Assembly: GCA_905221605.1 (NCBI GenBank)
Contig: CAJNDS010002099.1
Span: 595,400 to 637,899 of the forward strand
Reading direction: 5' to 3'
DNA from: Symbiodinium natans
Lineage: Eukaryota; Sar; Dinophyceae; Suessiales; Symbiodiniaceae
DNA length: 42,500 nt
Positions within the stretch are counted from its first letter, which is position 1, and every line of letters starts with the position of its first letter. Of the stretch, positions 26,749 to 36,580 are shown one piece after another. The translations under genes and the position numbers were made by a program. The notes below the pieces were generated by a model that was not told the DNA's origin, ran no database searches, and saw nothing but the letters and a program-made list of their open reading frames with translations.

Positions 26749-27211
26749 CTCTCTCCCAGTCTCTCTGTCTCGCTGTCTCCCTGTCTCTCTCTGTCTTGCT
26801 CTCTCTCTCTCTCTCTGTCTGTGGCGCTCTCTCTCTTTCTCTCTCTTTCTCTCTCTTTCTCTCTCTGTTTCTCTTTGTTTCTCTCTGTTTCTCTCTGTTT
26901 CTCTCTGTCTCTCTTTGTTTCTCTCTGTTTCTCTCTGTTTCTCTCTGTTTCTCTTTGTTTCTCTGTTTCTCTTTGTTTCTCTCTGTTTCACTCTGTTTCT
27001 CTCTGTTTCTCTCTGTTTCTCTCTGTTTCTCTCTGTTTCTCGCTTTCTCTCTGTTTCTCGCTGTTTCTCTCTGTTTCTCTCTGTTTCTCTCTGTTTCTCG
27101 CTGTTTCTCGCTGTTTCTCTCTGTTTCTCTGTGTTTCTCGCTGTCTCTCTGTCTTTCTGTCTCTCTCTCTCTCTCTGTCTGTCTGTCTCTCTGTGTTTCT
27201 TGTTTCTCTCT
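26749..27211 (+). repeat. CTCTCTGTTT-type pyrimidine array
   Basis: About 460 bp of CTCTCTGTTT and variants (CTCTCTGTCT, CTTTGTTTCT, CTCGCTGTTT), about 10-12-bp period. All six frames stay open over long distances and give Ser/Leu/Phe or Arg/Glu/Thr-Gln repeats, which are artefacts. Confidence 0.95.
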
Positions 27212-27348
27212 AGTTGCGGCGTTTGTATGTTCTGTCTTTCCCAGGTGTGGCGGGCCTTCTGCGCCCCCCCCTCCCCCTCCCCAACCCCGGTCATTTGTCA
27301 AAGCCCGTCAAAGCAGCGTGTTTGCAAATTGGGGAGTGAAAGAAGGGT

Positions 27349-27622
27349 CCCGCCGCACTTAGGAAAAATAGAACGTCCCGCCACACCTAGGAAAAAAGGG
27401 TCCCCCCACACCTAGCCAAAAAAGGGTCCGCGACACCTAGGAAAACAAAAGGACCCCGCACCTAGGAAAGAAAGGGTTCTGCCACACCTAGGAAAACCAA
27501 AAAGGCTTCCGGCCACACCTAGGAAACAAAAAGGGGGTCCCGCCACACCTGGGAGAAAAACAAAACCTGCCACACCCAGCGAAACAAACAGGGCACCGCC
27601 ACACCTAGGGAAGAAAAAGCTT
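27349..27622 (+). repeat. 10-copy CCTAGG-containing tandem repeat
   Basis: Ten copies of a 24-32-bp unit: CGCCACACCTAGGAAA followed by an A-rich and then AGGGTCC-type tail. Spacing varies and copies diverge. It ends about 40 bases before the long exon. Confidence 0.9.
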
Positions 27623-27664
27623 CCACCGGGGGGTTTGTTTTTGGGTTCATCTCCGCGTTCTCAG

Positions 27665-28357
27665 AAGTTTGACCCATTGGAGATCTTGCCAAGGAGAGTG
27701 CTGTCAACCGCCTTGAAAGCTCTGGAAGAGGGCGGCGAAGTCGAGACCTTGTTGTTCCGCGTTTGCACCGTGCTGCGCCACCCCGAGATTTCCGCTGGGA
27801 AGGTAGGTCAAGCGCTGGGAGCTTGCGCGCTGCTAGGAAACGTGGATAAAAGGCTCGTGCTTGCCATCGCCCACGCCAGCTCAGATCGGGTGGGTGAGCT
27901 CGCAACACCCTGCCTGGCGCGCGTGTGCTGGTCTGCAGCTTCCTTGGCCTCCTCAGAGGTCCGCGACGACGCTCTGCGCTTGCTGCGAAAAGCCCTGGAG
28001 CTGGCCGAGCGGCGGTTGGCGGACTTTGTGCCCGAGGACGCGTCTCTGCTGGCGTGGGCCTGCGCCACCGCCCGGCCTGAGGGCGCCGAGCAACTGCTCC
28101 GAGGACTCGTGAAAAACAATGTGCCAGACAGCTCGCCCAACGGGCATGTCGTGTCGTGGGCGCTGGCCAGCTTCAGCTTGATTGATTTGATTGCGCCTGC
28201 CCGGGATCTGACCTGCGAACCGGTCGAGCCGGACTGCGACTGTGAGTTGGAGTTGGAGCCAAGTCTGACCCCTGTCTTGCCGACCTACACCATGGCTCCC
28301 CGCACGCTTCCTGGGCCCTTGGTTCCAATGCCAACGAAGTTCGTTGCGGTGGACTGA
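27665..28357 (+). CDS. long helical-repeat-like exon, 231 codons
   Basis: Begins after CCGCGTTCTCAG (frame also open upstream from 27635) with KFDPLEILPRRVLSTALKAL and ends at TGA 28355-28357. The first 165 residues are Leu/Ala-rich amphipathic helices in pairs (blocks LGACALLGNVDKRLVLAIAH, CLARVCWSAASLASSEVRDD, SLLAWACATA). They resemble alpha-solenoid organellar RNA-binding or FASTK/RAP-type dinoflagellate proteins, though no diagnostic motif is present. The C-terminal 65 residues are acidic and then Pro-rich. A potential internal donor GTAGGT lies at 27803. It has the strongest G/C third-position bias in the window and is likely the 3' exon of a host gene. Confidence 0.65.
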   Translation, partial: KFDPLEILPRRVLSTALKALEEGGEVETLLFRVCTVLRHPEISAGKVGQALGACALLGNVDKRLVLAIAHASSDRVGELATPCLARVCWSAASLASSEVRDDALRLLRKALELAERRLADFVPEDASLLAWACATARPEGAEQLLRGLVKNNVPDSSPNGHVVSWALASFSLIDLIAPARDLTCEPVEPDCDCELELEPSLTPVLPTYTMAPRTLPGPLVPMPTKFVAVD

Positions 28358-30025
28358 CCAGCCTCACTTCACATTGTTTCCGGTGTATGGCAGCGGACCC
28401 CGGACCCCTGCAGTTCCTGGACTTCACGGGCAGCAAAAGCTCACTACGCAGCCTCTTCAACCTCAAGCCTTGAAGCTCTGGAGGTTCGCCGGCGTTGAGA
28501 AAAAGGAGGCTTAACAGAGCCAGGCAAGCGGAGTTTCGGCATGTGCCCACCTTTGATCACACTGCTCCAGAACCCCGTGCAGAAAGCTGCGAAACTCCAA
28601 GGCTTAGGGTGTAGGGATGTTTGCTCTTGTGACTTTCGCCCAAGTGGAAGGCCAGGGAAAGCCTCACCTCGGGCGGCACCACCCTCTGTGCAGGCGCCAG
28701 CAATTTACAGGTTTACGTTCTTTTCCGAGGTTTGTGGTCCAACTAGGATTCAGGCTTGAGTTTGTGGGTTGAGTCCTCGGGACACACATCCCCAAGCTTG
28801 CATCTGGCAAAGAACCAGGTTATGGAGTCTAGACTTTGCATGGTTTCGAACTTATGTTGGGGGGGCCCTTTGTGGGTGCCAGGCGCGCACAAGTGAGTCA
28901 AGGCTGCAAAATAGTTGCTGCCAAGCCGACCTGAAAGCGAGGATAGGCGATTCGTCGGAATAGGCACCTTGCACGATAAGCTGTCGTGCTTGCGTGACCT
29001 AGGCCCCAAACCTGCAAAACCCCTAAGCCCACGCCCCCCAAGCTTTCCTCGAGTCCGAAACGGACTCGGCCACCATGGAGATATAGCCGTGCGGCAAAAC
29101 AAGTTGTGGCAAAAAGAGCTGTGCAAAAAGGGCAAGAGCGGCGGACCCTATGGCGCACGTACAGGTTCAAACCCTGCTCCGCCACAACCTGAATGCAAAA
29201 CGCGAAGCGCAACAGCCAAAACTCTCCTCCCTGGGAAATCATAGTGCGTGTGCGCACGAAGCCTTTGTTGTACATGTCATGCAAAGTGACCTAGTTTTCC
29301 CATCATCTCGAAGAGACCCTGCATCGGAAAAAACCCATCCAGAGGACAGGCAGCAGGGGGGGCACAGAAGAGGCATTGCAGAGTCTTGCGGCCTTGCGCC
29401 AACGAAGACGTTCTCCTTTGCTGGTGACATAGCGTTGATCAGCCGGACGTGCTGCTGTACATTTTCCCGATTCGTTGTTGTTTTTAGACTGATTTTCCAA
29501 CCTGAGCAGTCCCGAAGAACACAACCCTGGAAACTTCGAGATGATGATGGGCTTTCAAAGCAACGATGTTGATGTTTTGCTGATTTTAGCATCAGCCGCG
29601 GAAAGCCTCTCACTTGCAAGTTGGAGTATATAACCTGAGCATTGGATCTGAGTGTATCTGTGCGCGTTTTGCTTCAGTACTTCCAACTGTTTTGCAATGT
29701 TGGGGAACAAGTGTAGGGCCTCCAATTCAGTCTGTTCTCCGAACACGCCTTAAAACTCTCCCAAGTTTACTGCTCGCTGCCCGTTGCATTGACGGCCCAA
29801 GCCTCGTTTTCAAAAATGCGATGCCGGCTGTCCGGGAAGAGGGCCACATCATAAAAGGAAAGTGTTCAACACGTAGACATGTTGGTTGCAGTGCAGGATG
29901 GCTTGGGTTCTGGGATGGAGGGGGTTCATTGCGTTCATGAGGGCTTCGGATGTGAATCCTCACTGCTTGCAAGATCTTGCAAGCATGTTGGGTTGGAGAG
30001 TGGTTGAAGTTTAGGACAGGCCCAG
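28358..30025. other. mostly unassigned spacer
   Basis: A plus frame at 28915-29244 has coding-like blocks near its end (RQNKLWQKELCKKGKSGGPY, PECKTRSATAKTLL) and stops at 29242-29244. A minus frame at 29239-29619 is Cys-rich but not recognised. Confidence in either is low. Confidence 0.3.
28915..29244 (+). CDS. possible exon/ORF, basic
   Basis: Frame 1 after a CCCCAAAC-rich run (acceptor-like TCCTCGAG near 29053). Reads HGDIAVRQNKLWQKELCKKG, then a Pro/Cys/Thr-rich tail. Only the part after about 29050 looks coding. No family was recognised. Confidence 0.3.
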   Translation: MLPSRPESEDRRFVGIGTLHDKLSCLRDLGPKPAKPLSPRPPSFPRVRNGLGHHGDIAVRQNKLWQKELCKKGKSGGPYGARTGSNPAPPQPECKTRSATAKTLLPGKS

Positions 30026-30091
30026 GCACGCGCACTCGCTGCGGAGATGTCGGCCAGTGCATCAGACTCCTCCTCGGACTCCGAGTCGGAG
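30026..30091 (+). CDS. candidate exon, Ser/acidic-rich
   Basis: After GGCCCAG, reads ARALAAEMSASASDSSSDSE plus SE, 22 codons phase 0-0, with GT donor (GAG|GTCCCG). The SD/SE-rich sequence is a likely casein-kinase-type phosphorylation region, by composition only. Confidence 0.45.
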
Positions 30092-30121
30092 GTCCCGCAG
30101 TGTCCTGGGCTTTAAACGTGC

Positions 30122-30760
30122 TTGACAACGGCTTCTGGATCTGGGGGTTCTAAATTTTGTCAGCCGACGGCACCAGGCCTCAGTTGCCTTTCGGGTTGGT
30201 TTTGTTTCTGCTTCGCCAGACTTCCCGTGCACATTGGAGGCTTAGAGGGTGCCAGCACTTTAGCTTCTGGAGCTCTGGGCGCTCAAGCCTCTAGGACAGC
30301 ACGAAGCTTCATGACCCTGTCGCGAGGCCTCCCAGAAGCGTTCCCGCGACAAGAAGAAAGTCCCAGGCCAGCTCTCAGGGCTTTGCGGCTTCGGGGGTGG
30401 GCCCAGCTCAAGCTCTCAAACCTCGAAGCCCCCGAAGTCAAGACGGAGCTGCAAGGGTCAGGCTTTGGGAAAGTTCGGCCCACAGTCCGGAACCCAAGGC
30501 TACCAATCCCCGGCTTCCTCCCTCTTGAACTCCCGCAAAGACTTCCCCTACCAAGAGAAGTCAAGTGTGCTGCCAGTCTGGAAGTGCCCGCGGAGCTATC
30601 CGCAGCTCCATCCCAGCCTCGAAGGGCGCCTCGTCCAAGGGATTTGAGTTTCTTTGGCAGGTGGTTCAAGGCCTGGGATCCGGTTTCTTCTTGTCCACCC
30701 TTGTTAAGGGTGGGTCTGCGTGTGTTCTCGGGCAGTTACAAGAGCTCTAAACATCCCTAG
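30122..30760 (+). CDS. long open frame, uncertain
   Basis: 212 open codons. Only sub-blocks such as VKCAASLEVPAELSAAP look protein-like. It may span exon and intron without stops. No motif was recognised. Confidence 0.2.
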   Translation: MTTASGSGGSKFCQPTAPGLSCLSGWFCFCFARLPVHIGGLEGASTLASGALGAQASRTARSFMTLSRGLPEAFPRQEESPRPALRALRLRGWAQLKLSNLEAPEVKTELQGSGFGKVRPTVRNPRLPIPGFLPLELPQRLPLPREVKCAASLEVPAELSAAPSQPRRAPRPRDLSFFGRWFKAWDPVSSCPPLLRVGLRVFSGSYKSSKHP

Positions 30761-31331
30761 GTCCCTAAGCCTTCCAACCCTAAATCCCCAATGTGGGGGG
30801 CGCTTCCAGCGGCGGTCCAGGCACCTCTACGGTCGGCCCAGCCGCATGGGGCCATCGAGGTGCCGGGCTCCAGCAGGATCTCCAGGGTTTGGGGAGGTTC
30901 TAGGCCTGTGGGGTCTTTCGAAATGAGAATGCATCTTTGGGTGTACCTTCGTCTTTGGGGCACTCACGATCGTACGAAAGCCTTTCGGGTTTTGGTCGGA
31001 GTTTCGGGTTGTCAGGTTGACGTTGAAGCCCTCTTCCCAAAAGCATCTTTCTCAAGGCTCGGAAAGATGCCGTGCGCCTTTTCTCCCTGAGCGTTGCTCT
31101 GAACCCTGAACTTAAAACCTCAAGCCCGCTTTTGGTGCCGTGCACTCTTCAGATCCTTGCGCTCGCCACAAAGCCCCTACGTTGAACTTTGAAGTGGTAA
31201 GCCGCAAAGATATCACAAACGTGGCCTTGGCGTCCTAAGCCATGGAACCTGGCCCAGATACGACCACGCCGAGATGGTAGTCGGCTCACGGAGCTGGTAC
31301 GAGGCTTTGAGAAGTCCTCTTAGGAGAGCTC

Positions 31332-31664
31332 ATGGTGGCGAGGGCTTCGTTCGGGGAAGTTCAAAGGTGGCTTCAAAGGGTTGTGAGAGCAGAAGAGGCC
31401 CAAACCGCCCCGCCTACAACTTGCGTGCTGCGCCCCACTACGCCTCGCTACTGTTCCATGCAAGGTTCGTCAGCCGTAAGAAAACAAACAATGAACAGGG
31501 TTTCGCACGTCTCTGCACCAGGCCAACGGCAACAGCTTCAAGCGCCACGCGCTGGATGCGGGCCGCGGCCAGCGCTGTGCTTGGCTGGGGGTGCACAGCC
31601 TGTTTCTCGAAAGGTTCGTGTTTTTAGTGGCCCAAGCTTCACTACGCCCCAGATTAGGCAATGA
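31332..31664 (+). CDS. possible coding segment, unknown
   Basis: 110 codons starting with ATG in a GGCGAGGG context: MVARASFGEVQRWLQRVVRA, later Pro/Thr/Ser/Gln-rich. A helical start gives way to a disordered-looking tail. No splice support. Confidence 0.28.
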   Translation: MVARASFGEVQRWLQRVVRAEEAQTAPPTTCVLRPTTPRYCSMQGSSAVRKQTMNRVSHVSAPGQRQQLQAPRAGCGPRPALCLAGGAQPVSRKVRVFSGPSFTTPQIRQ

Positions 31665-31784
31665 CGAGGATCCCTCAAAGACTCAAAGCATGCATGCCTG
31701 AGCCTTAAACCTTGAACTCAGAACCCTAAAGCCCTTTGTGGCCTCAATGACCCTCAACCCCAAAAGGCCCCTGTAAACGCCCAG

Positions 31785-31848
31785 GTGGGTTCCTCACGCC
31801 CGAGGCGCAGTTCACGGCACTCCGGGAGGGCTGCTTGGCTCGAACAAG
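31785..31848 (+). CDS. candidate exon, unknown
   Basis: After AACGCCCAG, reads GFLTPEAQFTALREGCLART. It ends at a GA donor (ACAAG|GACATC). Compact and coding-like. Confidence 0.4.
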
Positions 31849-32056
31849 GACATCGTCGCACCCTGGACGCTGAGCCCCGCACCCAACTAAAACCCCCTAA
31901 GCCCCAGACTTTACACTCCCCGACCAGCCCAAGTCTCGTCCTTTAGAGGCATGGTGATGGAAGGAATCAGCGTGTTGTCGTTCACTTTAACCTTTCGTCA
32001 CGGCCCAGGGTACTTAAAATGTTTGCAGAAGCCCTAAGCGCCCTTGCATTTCCCAG

Positions 32057-32181
32057 GGACTTCCCGCGCTGGCCGGAATGCAACCAACAGCAAAGCCGGC
32101 GGCGGAAGCACGGCTTCGCAACGAAGGCCGGGGAGGGGTAATGGGCCCCGAATGTCGCAGGCATCCTTCAAGCTCTCAGAG
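32057..32181 (+). CDS. candidate exon, unknown
   Basis: After TTGCATTTCCCAG, reads GLPALAGMQPTAKPAAEARL then RNEGRGGVMGPE. It can end at CAGAG|GTGATC or at the TGA at 32183-32185. Confidence 0.45.
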
Positions 32182-32185
32182 GTGA

Positions 32186-33167
32186 TCCACGAACATGTGG
32201 GGGTTTACGAAAATGAGGATAGTAGGACTGCCTTGTAATAAGGACCCCAATAGGGTACCCCCAAACTCAAAACCCAAGTGCGGCTTATAGGCACCAAAGC
32301 CCTAAACTTTGAGGCCGCACTGATCCTGGGGAAGACGAGGAGCAGCTGGGACAGCTTCCAGGATCCCAAAGGCCGCGGCTTCAGGGGCTCGTCGGCCCTT
32401 TTTTCCGTGTTTCTCTTGGGGTCTTCGGACGCTTTCTTCATTTTTATGGAGCTGCTGTAGTTCATCGGGCTGGTGTGCATCGGGTGCAGCTTTCGTGGTT
32501 TGGGGGCTCATGGGAATTTGCTGGCTCGGCAGGAGGACCGGGTCGGGATTTCTTGCAGCGATGGAGCTGGTGGGATCTCTCACTAGCTCGTGAGTGCAAG
32601 TGCAGGCGTAAGTGTAGGGGTGTAAGTGGAAGTGTGTGTCTGCTTAAAGTCCAAACCCCAAAGACCCCAAAGACGAAGGAGACTCTTAGAGCCCAAGAAA
32701 ACCCTCCCAAATTCCCCTGAACCCCCTCTACCAAACCGACATGGACCAAGCTTCCACCAGGTCCTGCCAAGGAGGAGAGCCTCCTCAGCCTTAAAGGCCG
32801 TGATGGAGGGAGGGTTTGGGGGTGCATACACTGTATTTCTGCAGGGTCTACAATTGGGTTCTGATGCTTTCCTGAGTTTAGAGTTGGGTCCAGGGTTGTG
32901 GCGGTGACGTGTTGGCAGAGGCACTCAACAAGAGATCCGTCCCAATCTGGAAGACATCTCCAAATCCCAGAGAAGGCCTTACTGAATGTAATAGGCGCTT
33001 TTTGCGTTTTTTGGGTGGGTCTGACCTTGAAGCCTGAGCACCACCCCGAAACCATCAAAGCCCCTGTTCTGAGATCCAATGCTTACCCCTGTTGCCCAGG
33101 AGCAAATGCCAGCTTTCGAACACTCTGGGGCCTTGTAAGGTTTTGAGATGTTTCGCCTGAAGCGCAG
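32186..33167. other. spacer with competing frames
   Basis: Plus frame 32278-32460 ends in a hydrophobic tail. Minus frames 32302-32583 and 32462-33079 overlap it. None is convincing. Confidence 0.25.
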
Positions 33168-33250
33168 GGAGCCGGAGCCTACCGGACATCGTGACGGGAG
33201 AGGTCCCGTACCCGCCGCCGGGCGGCCCAGGAGAACGCGTGGTGTTTTGA
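33168..33250 (+). CDS. candidate C-terminal exon
   Basis: After GAAGCGCAG, two bases then SRSLPDIVTGEVPYPPPGGP, GERVVF and TGA at 33248-33250. It has a Pro/Gly loop and a hydrophobic C terminus. A poly-T tract follows 10 bases later. Confidence 0.45.
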
Positions 33251-33540
33251 AGGTTTTTTTTTTTTCTTGAGGGGTTTTGTATAGTTCGGACTTCGCGGGC
33301 TTCGGGTTTTAGGCGGCTTGGCTGGGTTCCTTCGGGCATTCGAGGTTGGTTCCGTGGCTCTCGGGCTTCGCCAATTTTTGGGCTTCAGGTGTCTGAGCCA
33401 GTGAAGCTTTGCCGGAACTTCGGTAGGGCTTTGGGCAATCAACAATCTGGGTACACACCCCTCGGTTTTTTAGATTCCTACAAGGGGCTCTCCCAGCTCA
33501 AACCCCCCCAAAATTCTTCAAGACCTCCACTTTCTGAGAG

Positions 33541-33683
33541 CTTCTTTCGAGCTGTCCCGAGAGGTCGCCATGCTTCATCCGGGACTACATGCAGCGTGCA
33601 TGCCGGCAGCCGTAGCGAGTAGTGACTTCGTGATTAAGGTTTTCCGAAGGGACCCCGGCAACAAACCCAACCAAGCCGCTTGA
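33541..33683 (+). CDS. candidate terminal exon
   Basis: Reads SFELSREVAMLHPGLHAACM, PAAVASSDFVIKVFRRDPG and stops at TGA 33681-33683. The acceptor is TTCTGAGAG, preceded by an AAACCCCCCC run. Confidence 0.42.
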
Positions 33684-34803
33684 GCAAACACCTGAAGGTC
33701 TTTTCATCGTTTCCACAATCCACTTGCAATGTCTTTGGTGTTTAACGTACTAACGCACCGTACCACCCAGTCAGGATGACTGGCAATGCCAGGTTGGATG
33801 TTTAAACGTTTAAACGGCCCTAAGCTCCAAACCAAGACCCTTGTGTATCCCTTCGGCGAGGAACTTGCTGCATGAAGCAGTCTACACCCACAACCATGTG
33901 AGGTCCCCCACGGCCAACACAACACGCATGACCTTAGAACCCCAGTGCCAAAGCCGGTCCCTTCGATGCCGTGCTCACGACTTGGTTGCGGTGGCCCGCG
34001 AACATGGGATTTTAAGTGTTAGGCTTCAGGGATGCTTAGAAGGTTTAGCGCTTTTTGAGGAGTTTTTTGTGGATAGGATTTGGGGGGGAATGACCCCGGG
34101 GAGGCCCCGGGAAGGTGGCCAGGACCGCCGCGTGAGCATTTTTCATCGTTTTAGGATGCACGGGATGCAGTGATGGGAGATCCTACGTCAATCCTTGTTC
34201 AGCGTTCGGGAGAACGAGAATGCTGCTCATTCTGGTGCTTTCATGCCGTGTTGTCTGTTTTCTTCGTTTCTCCTCAGGAGCTAAAGCACTTACAAGCTCT
34301 CCCATCGCGGGACATTCCCGAAGGGTCTTGGATATCTTAGGTCAGTCGACGCCGGGTGTAGAGTCTGAGAGACCCCAAGGGTTCTCGGCTCTGCGCCGCG
34401 GGCGAAGTGGCCATGTCTCGGAATGCCAAGCAGAACCCTAAAGAACCTGAGCCTGATTCGACCACCCCCAAGCCAAAGTAAAGATACCTCTCCCCAATCC
34501 TCAAACCCTAGTTCGTTAGGCCCGGCTGACTGTGGGCGCCATGCTTCAGGCGTACACGTATTGTTCGTGCCTTTGGCTGTACTGACGCAAACAAGCGCGC
34601 TTGTCACAGTGATGTACATTTTTTCGCCAAAGCTAGTTTGTTTGGCGGCTTGCTTTCATTCTTGTTTAGAATGTTGTCTGCTTTTGGAACCCTCGGTCGG
34701 ACCGAGGTGTGCGTTGGGGGTTGGAGGTGGAGTGAGGTGCTGCAAGTGGGTTTCCTATTTCTGTTCTGTCTATTGTTGGGCCCGTCACCCTCCGATAAAA
34801 TGA
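33684..34803. other. spacer
   Basis: Small coding-like bits (for example GPFDAVLTTWLRWPANM at about 33955-34008) lack usable boundaries. GTTTAAACGTTTAAAC lies at 33800-33816, a short AT-rich near-palindrome. Confidence 0.25.
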
Positions 34804-34932
34804 GGAGATGAGTCACAAGTGACGGCGAAGGCGAGCCACGTTTTTGTGGCTTCGGAAATTGTGGCTATCTACAAGCAGGAGACACTATGGGCCACGGCCA
34901 CCTTTGCGCAAGCGCTTTGGCTTCCGGTCTGA
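34804..34932 (+). CDS. coding-like segment, frame 1
   Basis: Opens after TGA 34801-34803 and reads DESQVTAKASHVFVASEIVA then IYKQETLWATATFAQALWLP, ending at TGA 34930-34932. It overlaps the next frame for 89 bases. Confidence 0.35.
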   Translation, partial: GDESQVTAKASHVFVASEIVAIYKQETLWATATFAQALWLPV

Positions 34933-35125
34933 GATGCCGAACACAAAGAAAAGGATGCTGGCGAGTAGCACGGCTGCCCTGCTCCTGGTTGCTGGGCGAC
35001 TTCCGCCGATGATTGGAGGATTGCTCCTTGCTGGGACACCGTGGGGTATTTGGCTTCGCCTTCCCGTCGGCTTTGTCATGTTCTTGAGTGTGGCACCGCG
35101 GATGAAAAGCCGAGCAAAACCCTAA
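34844..35125 (+). CDS. coding-like segment, frame 2, membrane-like
   Basis: 93 codons. The part after MPNTKKRMLASSTAALLLVA is hydrophobic (GGLLLAGTPWGIWLRLPVGF), suggesting two membrane helices, and ends with a basic tail. With the preceding frame it may be one protein broken by a frameshift, or two exons. Confidence 0.35.
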   Translation: MWLRKLWLSTSRRHYGPRPPLRKRFGFRSEMPNTKKRMLASSTAALLLVAGRLPPMIGGLLLAGTPWGIWLRLPVGFVMFLSVAPRMKSRAKP

Positions 35126-36202
35126 CGGCTTCCGAGCTGGCAAAGCACCACCACCCCAGATCTCAACATCAGGCAACCCTAAACCCTCTGATCCCCATGC
35201 CCTGTAACAAGACCTTCCATTCTGGGATTCCTGGGGCATGCCCAGTTTTCACCCTGCCATGACCGGCATTTTCCTGAAGGGAAAAAGATGACCAAAAAGA
35301 TGGGTTTTGGGACGCGGGTGTGAGGGTTTGGTTTGGGACTTCGGGGATTTTTGTTCATTCAGATGAGTGCAGGGGTAGCCCGTCTCGAGGCTGTCAGAGC
35401 CTGCAGTTTGAAGAGCTTATGTGGGATTGTTTGAGGGGATCATTTTGAAACTCATACAGGAAGTACCCTAGCGTTTCGGGTAGAACAACCCTGATTTTGC
35501 AAGGCCCAAAAGCATCAACACCAACACACAGGTCACCAAAGTGAAGGAGCCGTGCTATTTTTCGGGCATCCAGGATCGCGCAGAGGCCCCAATGCCCTTC
35601 TCGCTCTGGAAACCCCTTGGACCTGCGAAGCCCTGAGCCCCCAAACCCTGGCCATGCACCTCCAGCCATGGCTTAAGCAAAAGCCTAGTAGCATGGGGGC
35701 CGGAGGCAGCCGGTGATGCTCCTGAGCCAGCAAGAAGTGGGCGCCCATACCCTTCGAAAATCAAAGCTTCGAATCGTCCCTGAAACCTGGGGAAAGCCCT
35801 GATCTCTCATGACTGGGTCAGGGTTTTCTTTTCACATCATCGAAGGCACTTGTTTGGGACTCTTGTTATCGAATCTTAGAATGCGGGTCGGAGCCTGTCT
35901 TGCAGGACTTGCTTGGAGTTTCTTAGGCCTTCAGGCCTTCCAGCCCAACATCCCCTTTTGGGGTTCGGGTCTTTCAGGTTTTAGGGTTTCCCTCTTTCTG
36001 AGTTTAGGGGGCTTCCCACCCAAACATCCAAGAAGCCCGCGGGCCTGCCCCAAAGCCTGCGCTGAAGGCGTCATGTCGCTGGCTCTGCCAACCCGGCCAA
36101 GTTGAGAGAAAGACCCTGAGAGAGAAGACCCAAAGAGAAGACCCTGAGAAACTCCCTGAAACTCCCTGAGCGGTTTAGGGTTCACGGTAAGCGCCTCCTC
36201 AG
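35126..36202. other. spacer
   Basis: AGACCC/CCTGAGA short tandem repeats at 36110-36165. Overlapping minus frames at 35394-35764 were not recognised. Confidence 0.25.
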
Positions 36203-36580
36203 AAGCCTTGTGCCAGGCCAGGGGATGAGTCGCTGGCGCTGCCCTTCCGGCGCTCGGGGAGTGAGTCGCTGCAACTTCCCGGGCGGCGCCGTTCAGGGGA
36301 TGGGTCGCAGTCGGTCTCAGTTGCTGGGCGGCGCTGGGACCTCAGTTTCTCCGAAGAACCTCACTGGGGAATGATGGAACGGAGCGCCGGCCTTTCACTC
36401 AAGAAGAAAGCTACAAGTACTCAAGGACCTCGATTGCTCAACCCTCCCAAAAAGCCCACAATTTTCGGCTTTGGGGGAGCCGGTTTCCAAGGCGGCCGGC
36501 GCCTCAGCGCCTCCCGTGAGCCCTGGGAGGAGGACGGCAGCTTCCGCTGGGATTCTATTGGGGGGTTTCTGCAGGTTTAA
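36203..36580 (+). CDS. candidate Arg/Ser-rich exon(s), 125 codons open
   Basis: After a good acceptor (GCGCCTCCTCAG), reads KPCARPGDESLALPFRRSGS, then repeated RRSG/ESL blocks, then RRWDLSFSEEPHWGMMERSA and a basic SLKKK. The last third (REPWEEDGSFRWDSIGG) may be a second exon read through a stop-free intron. ESLALPFRR and ESLQLPGRR are an internal repeat. It looks like a disordered, phosphorylatable region. No family was recognised. Confidence 0.45.
   Translation, partial: KPCARPGDESLALPFRRSGSESLQLPGRRRSGDGSQSVSVAGRRWDLSFSEEPHWGMMERSAGLSLKKKATSTQGPRLLNPPKKPTIFGFGGAGFQGGRRLSASREPWEEDGSFRWDSIGGFLQV

Noticed and set aside
26500-27415. ORFs of 200 or more codons rich in SLSVSLCFS (plus) or RETERNREKQ (minus)
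   Set aside because: All frames are open because of the CT array. Not genes.
29150-29200. tRNA-like T-arm (GGTTCAAACC)
   Set aside because: No matching acceptor, D or anticodon arms at the expected distances.
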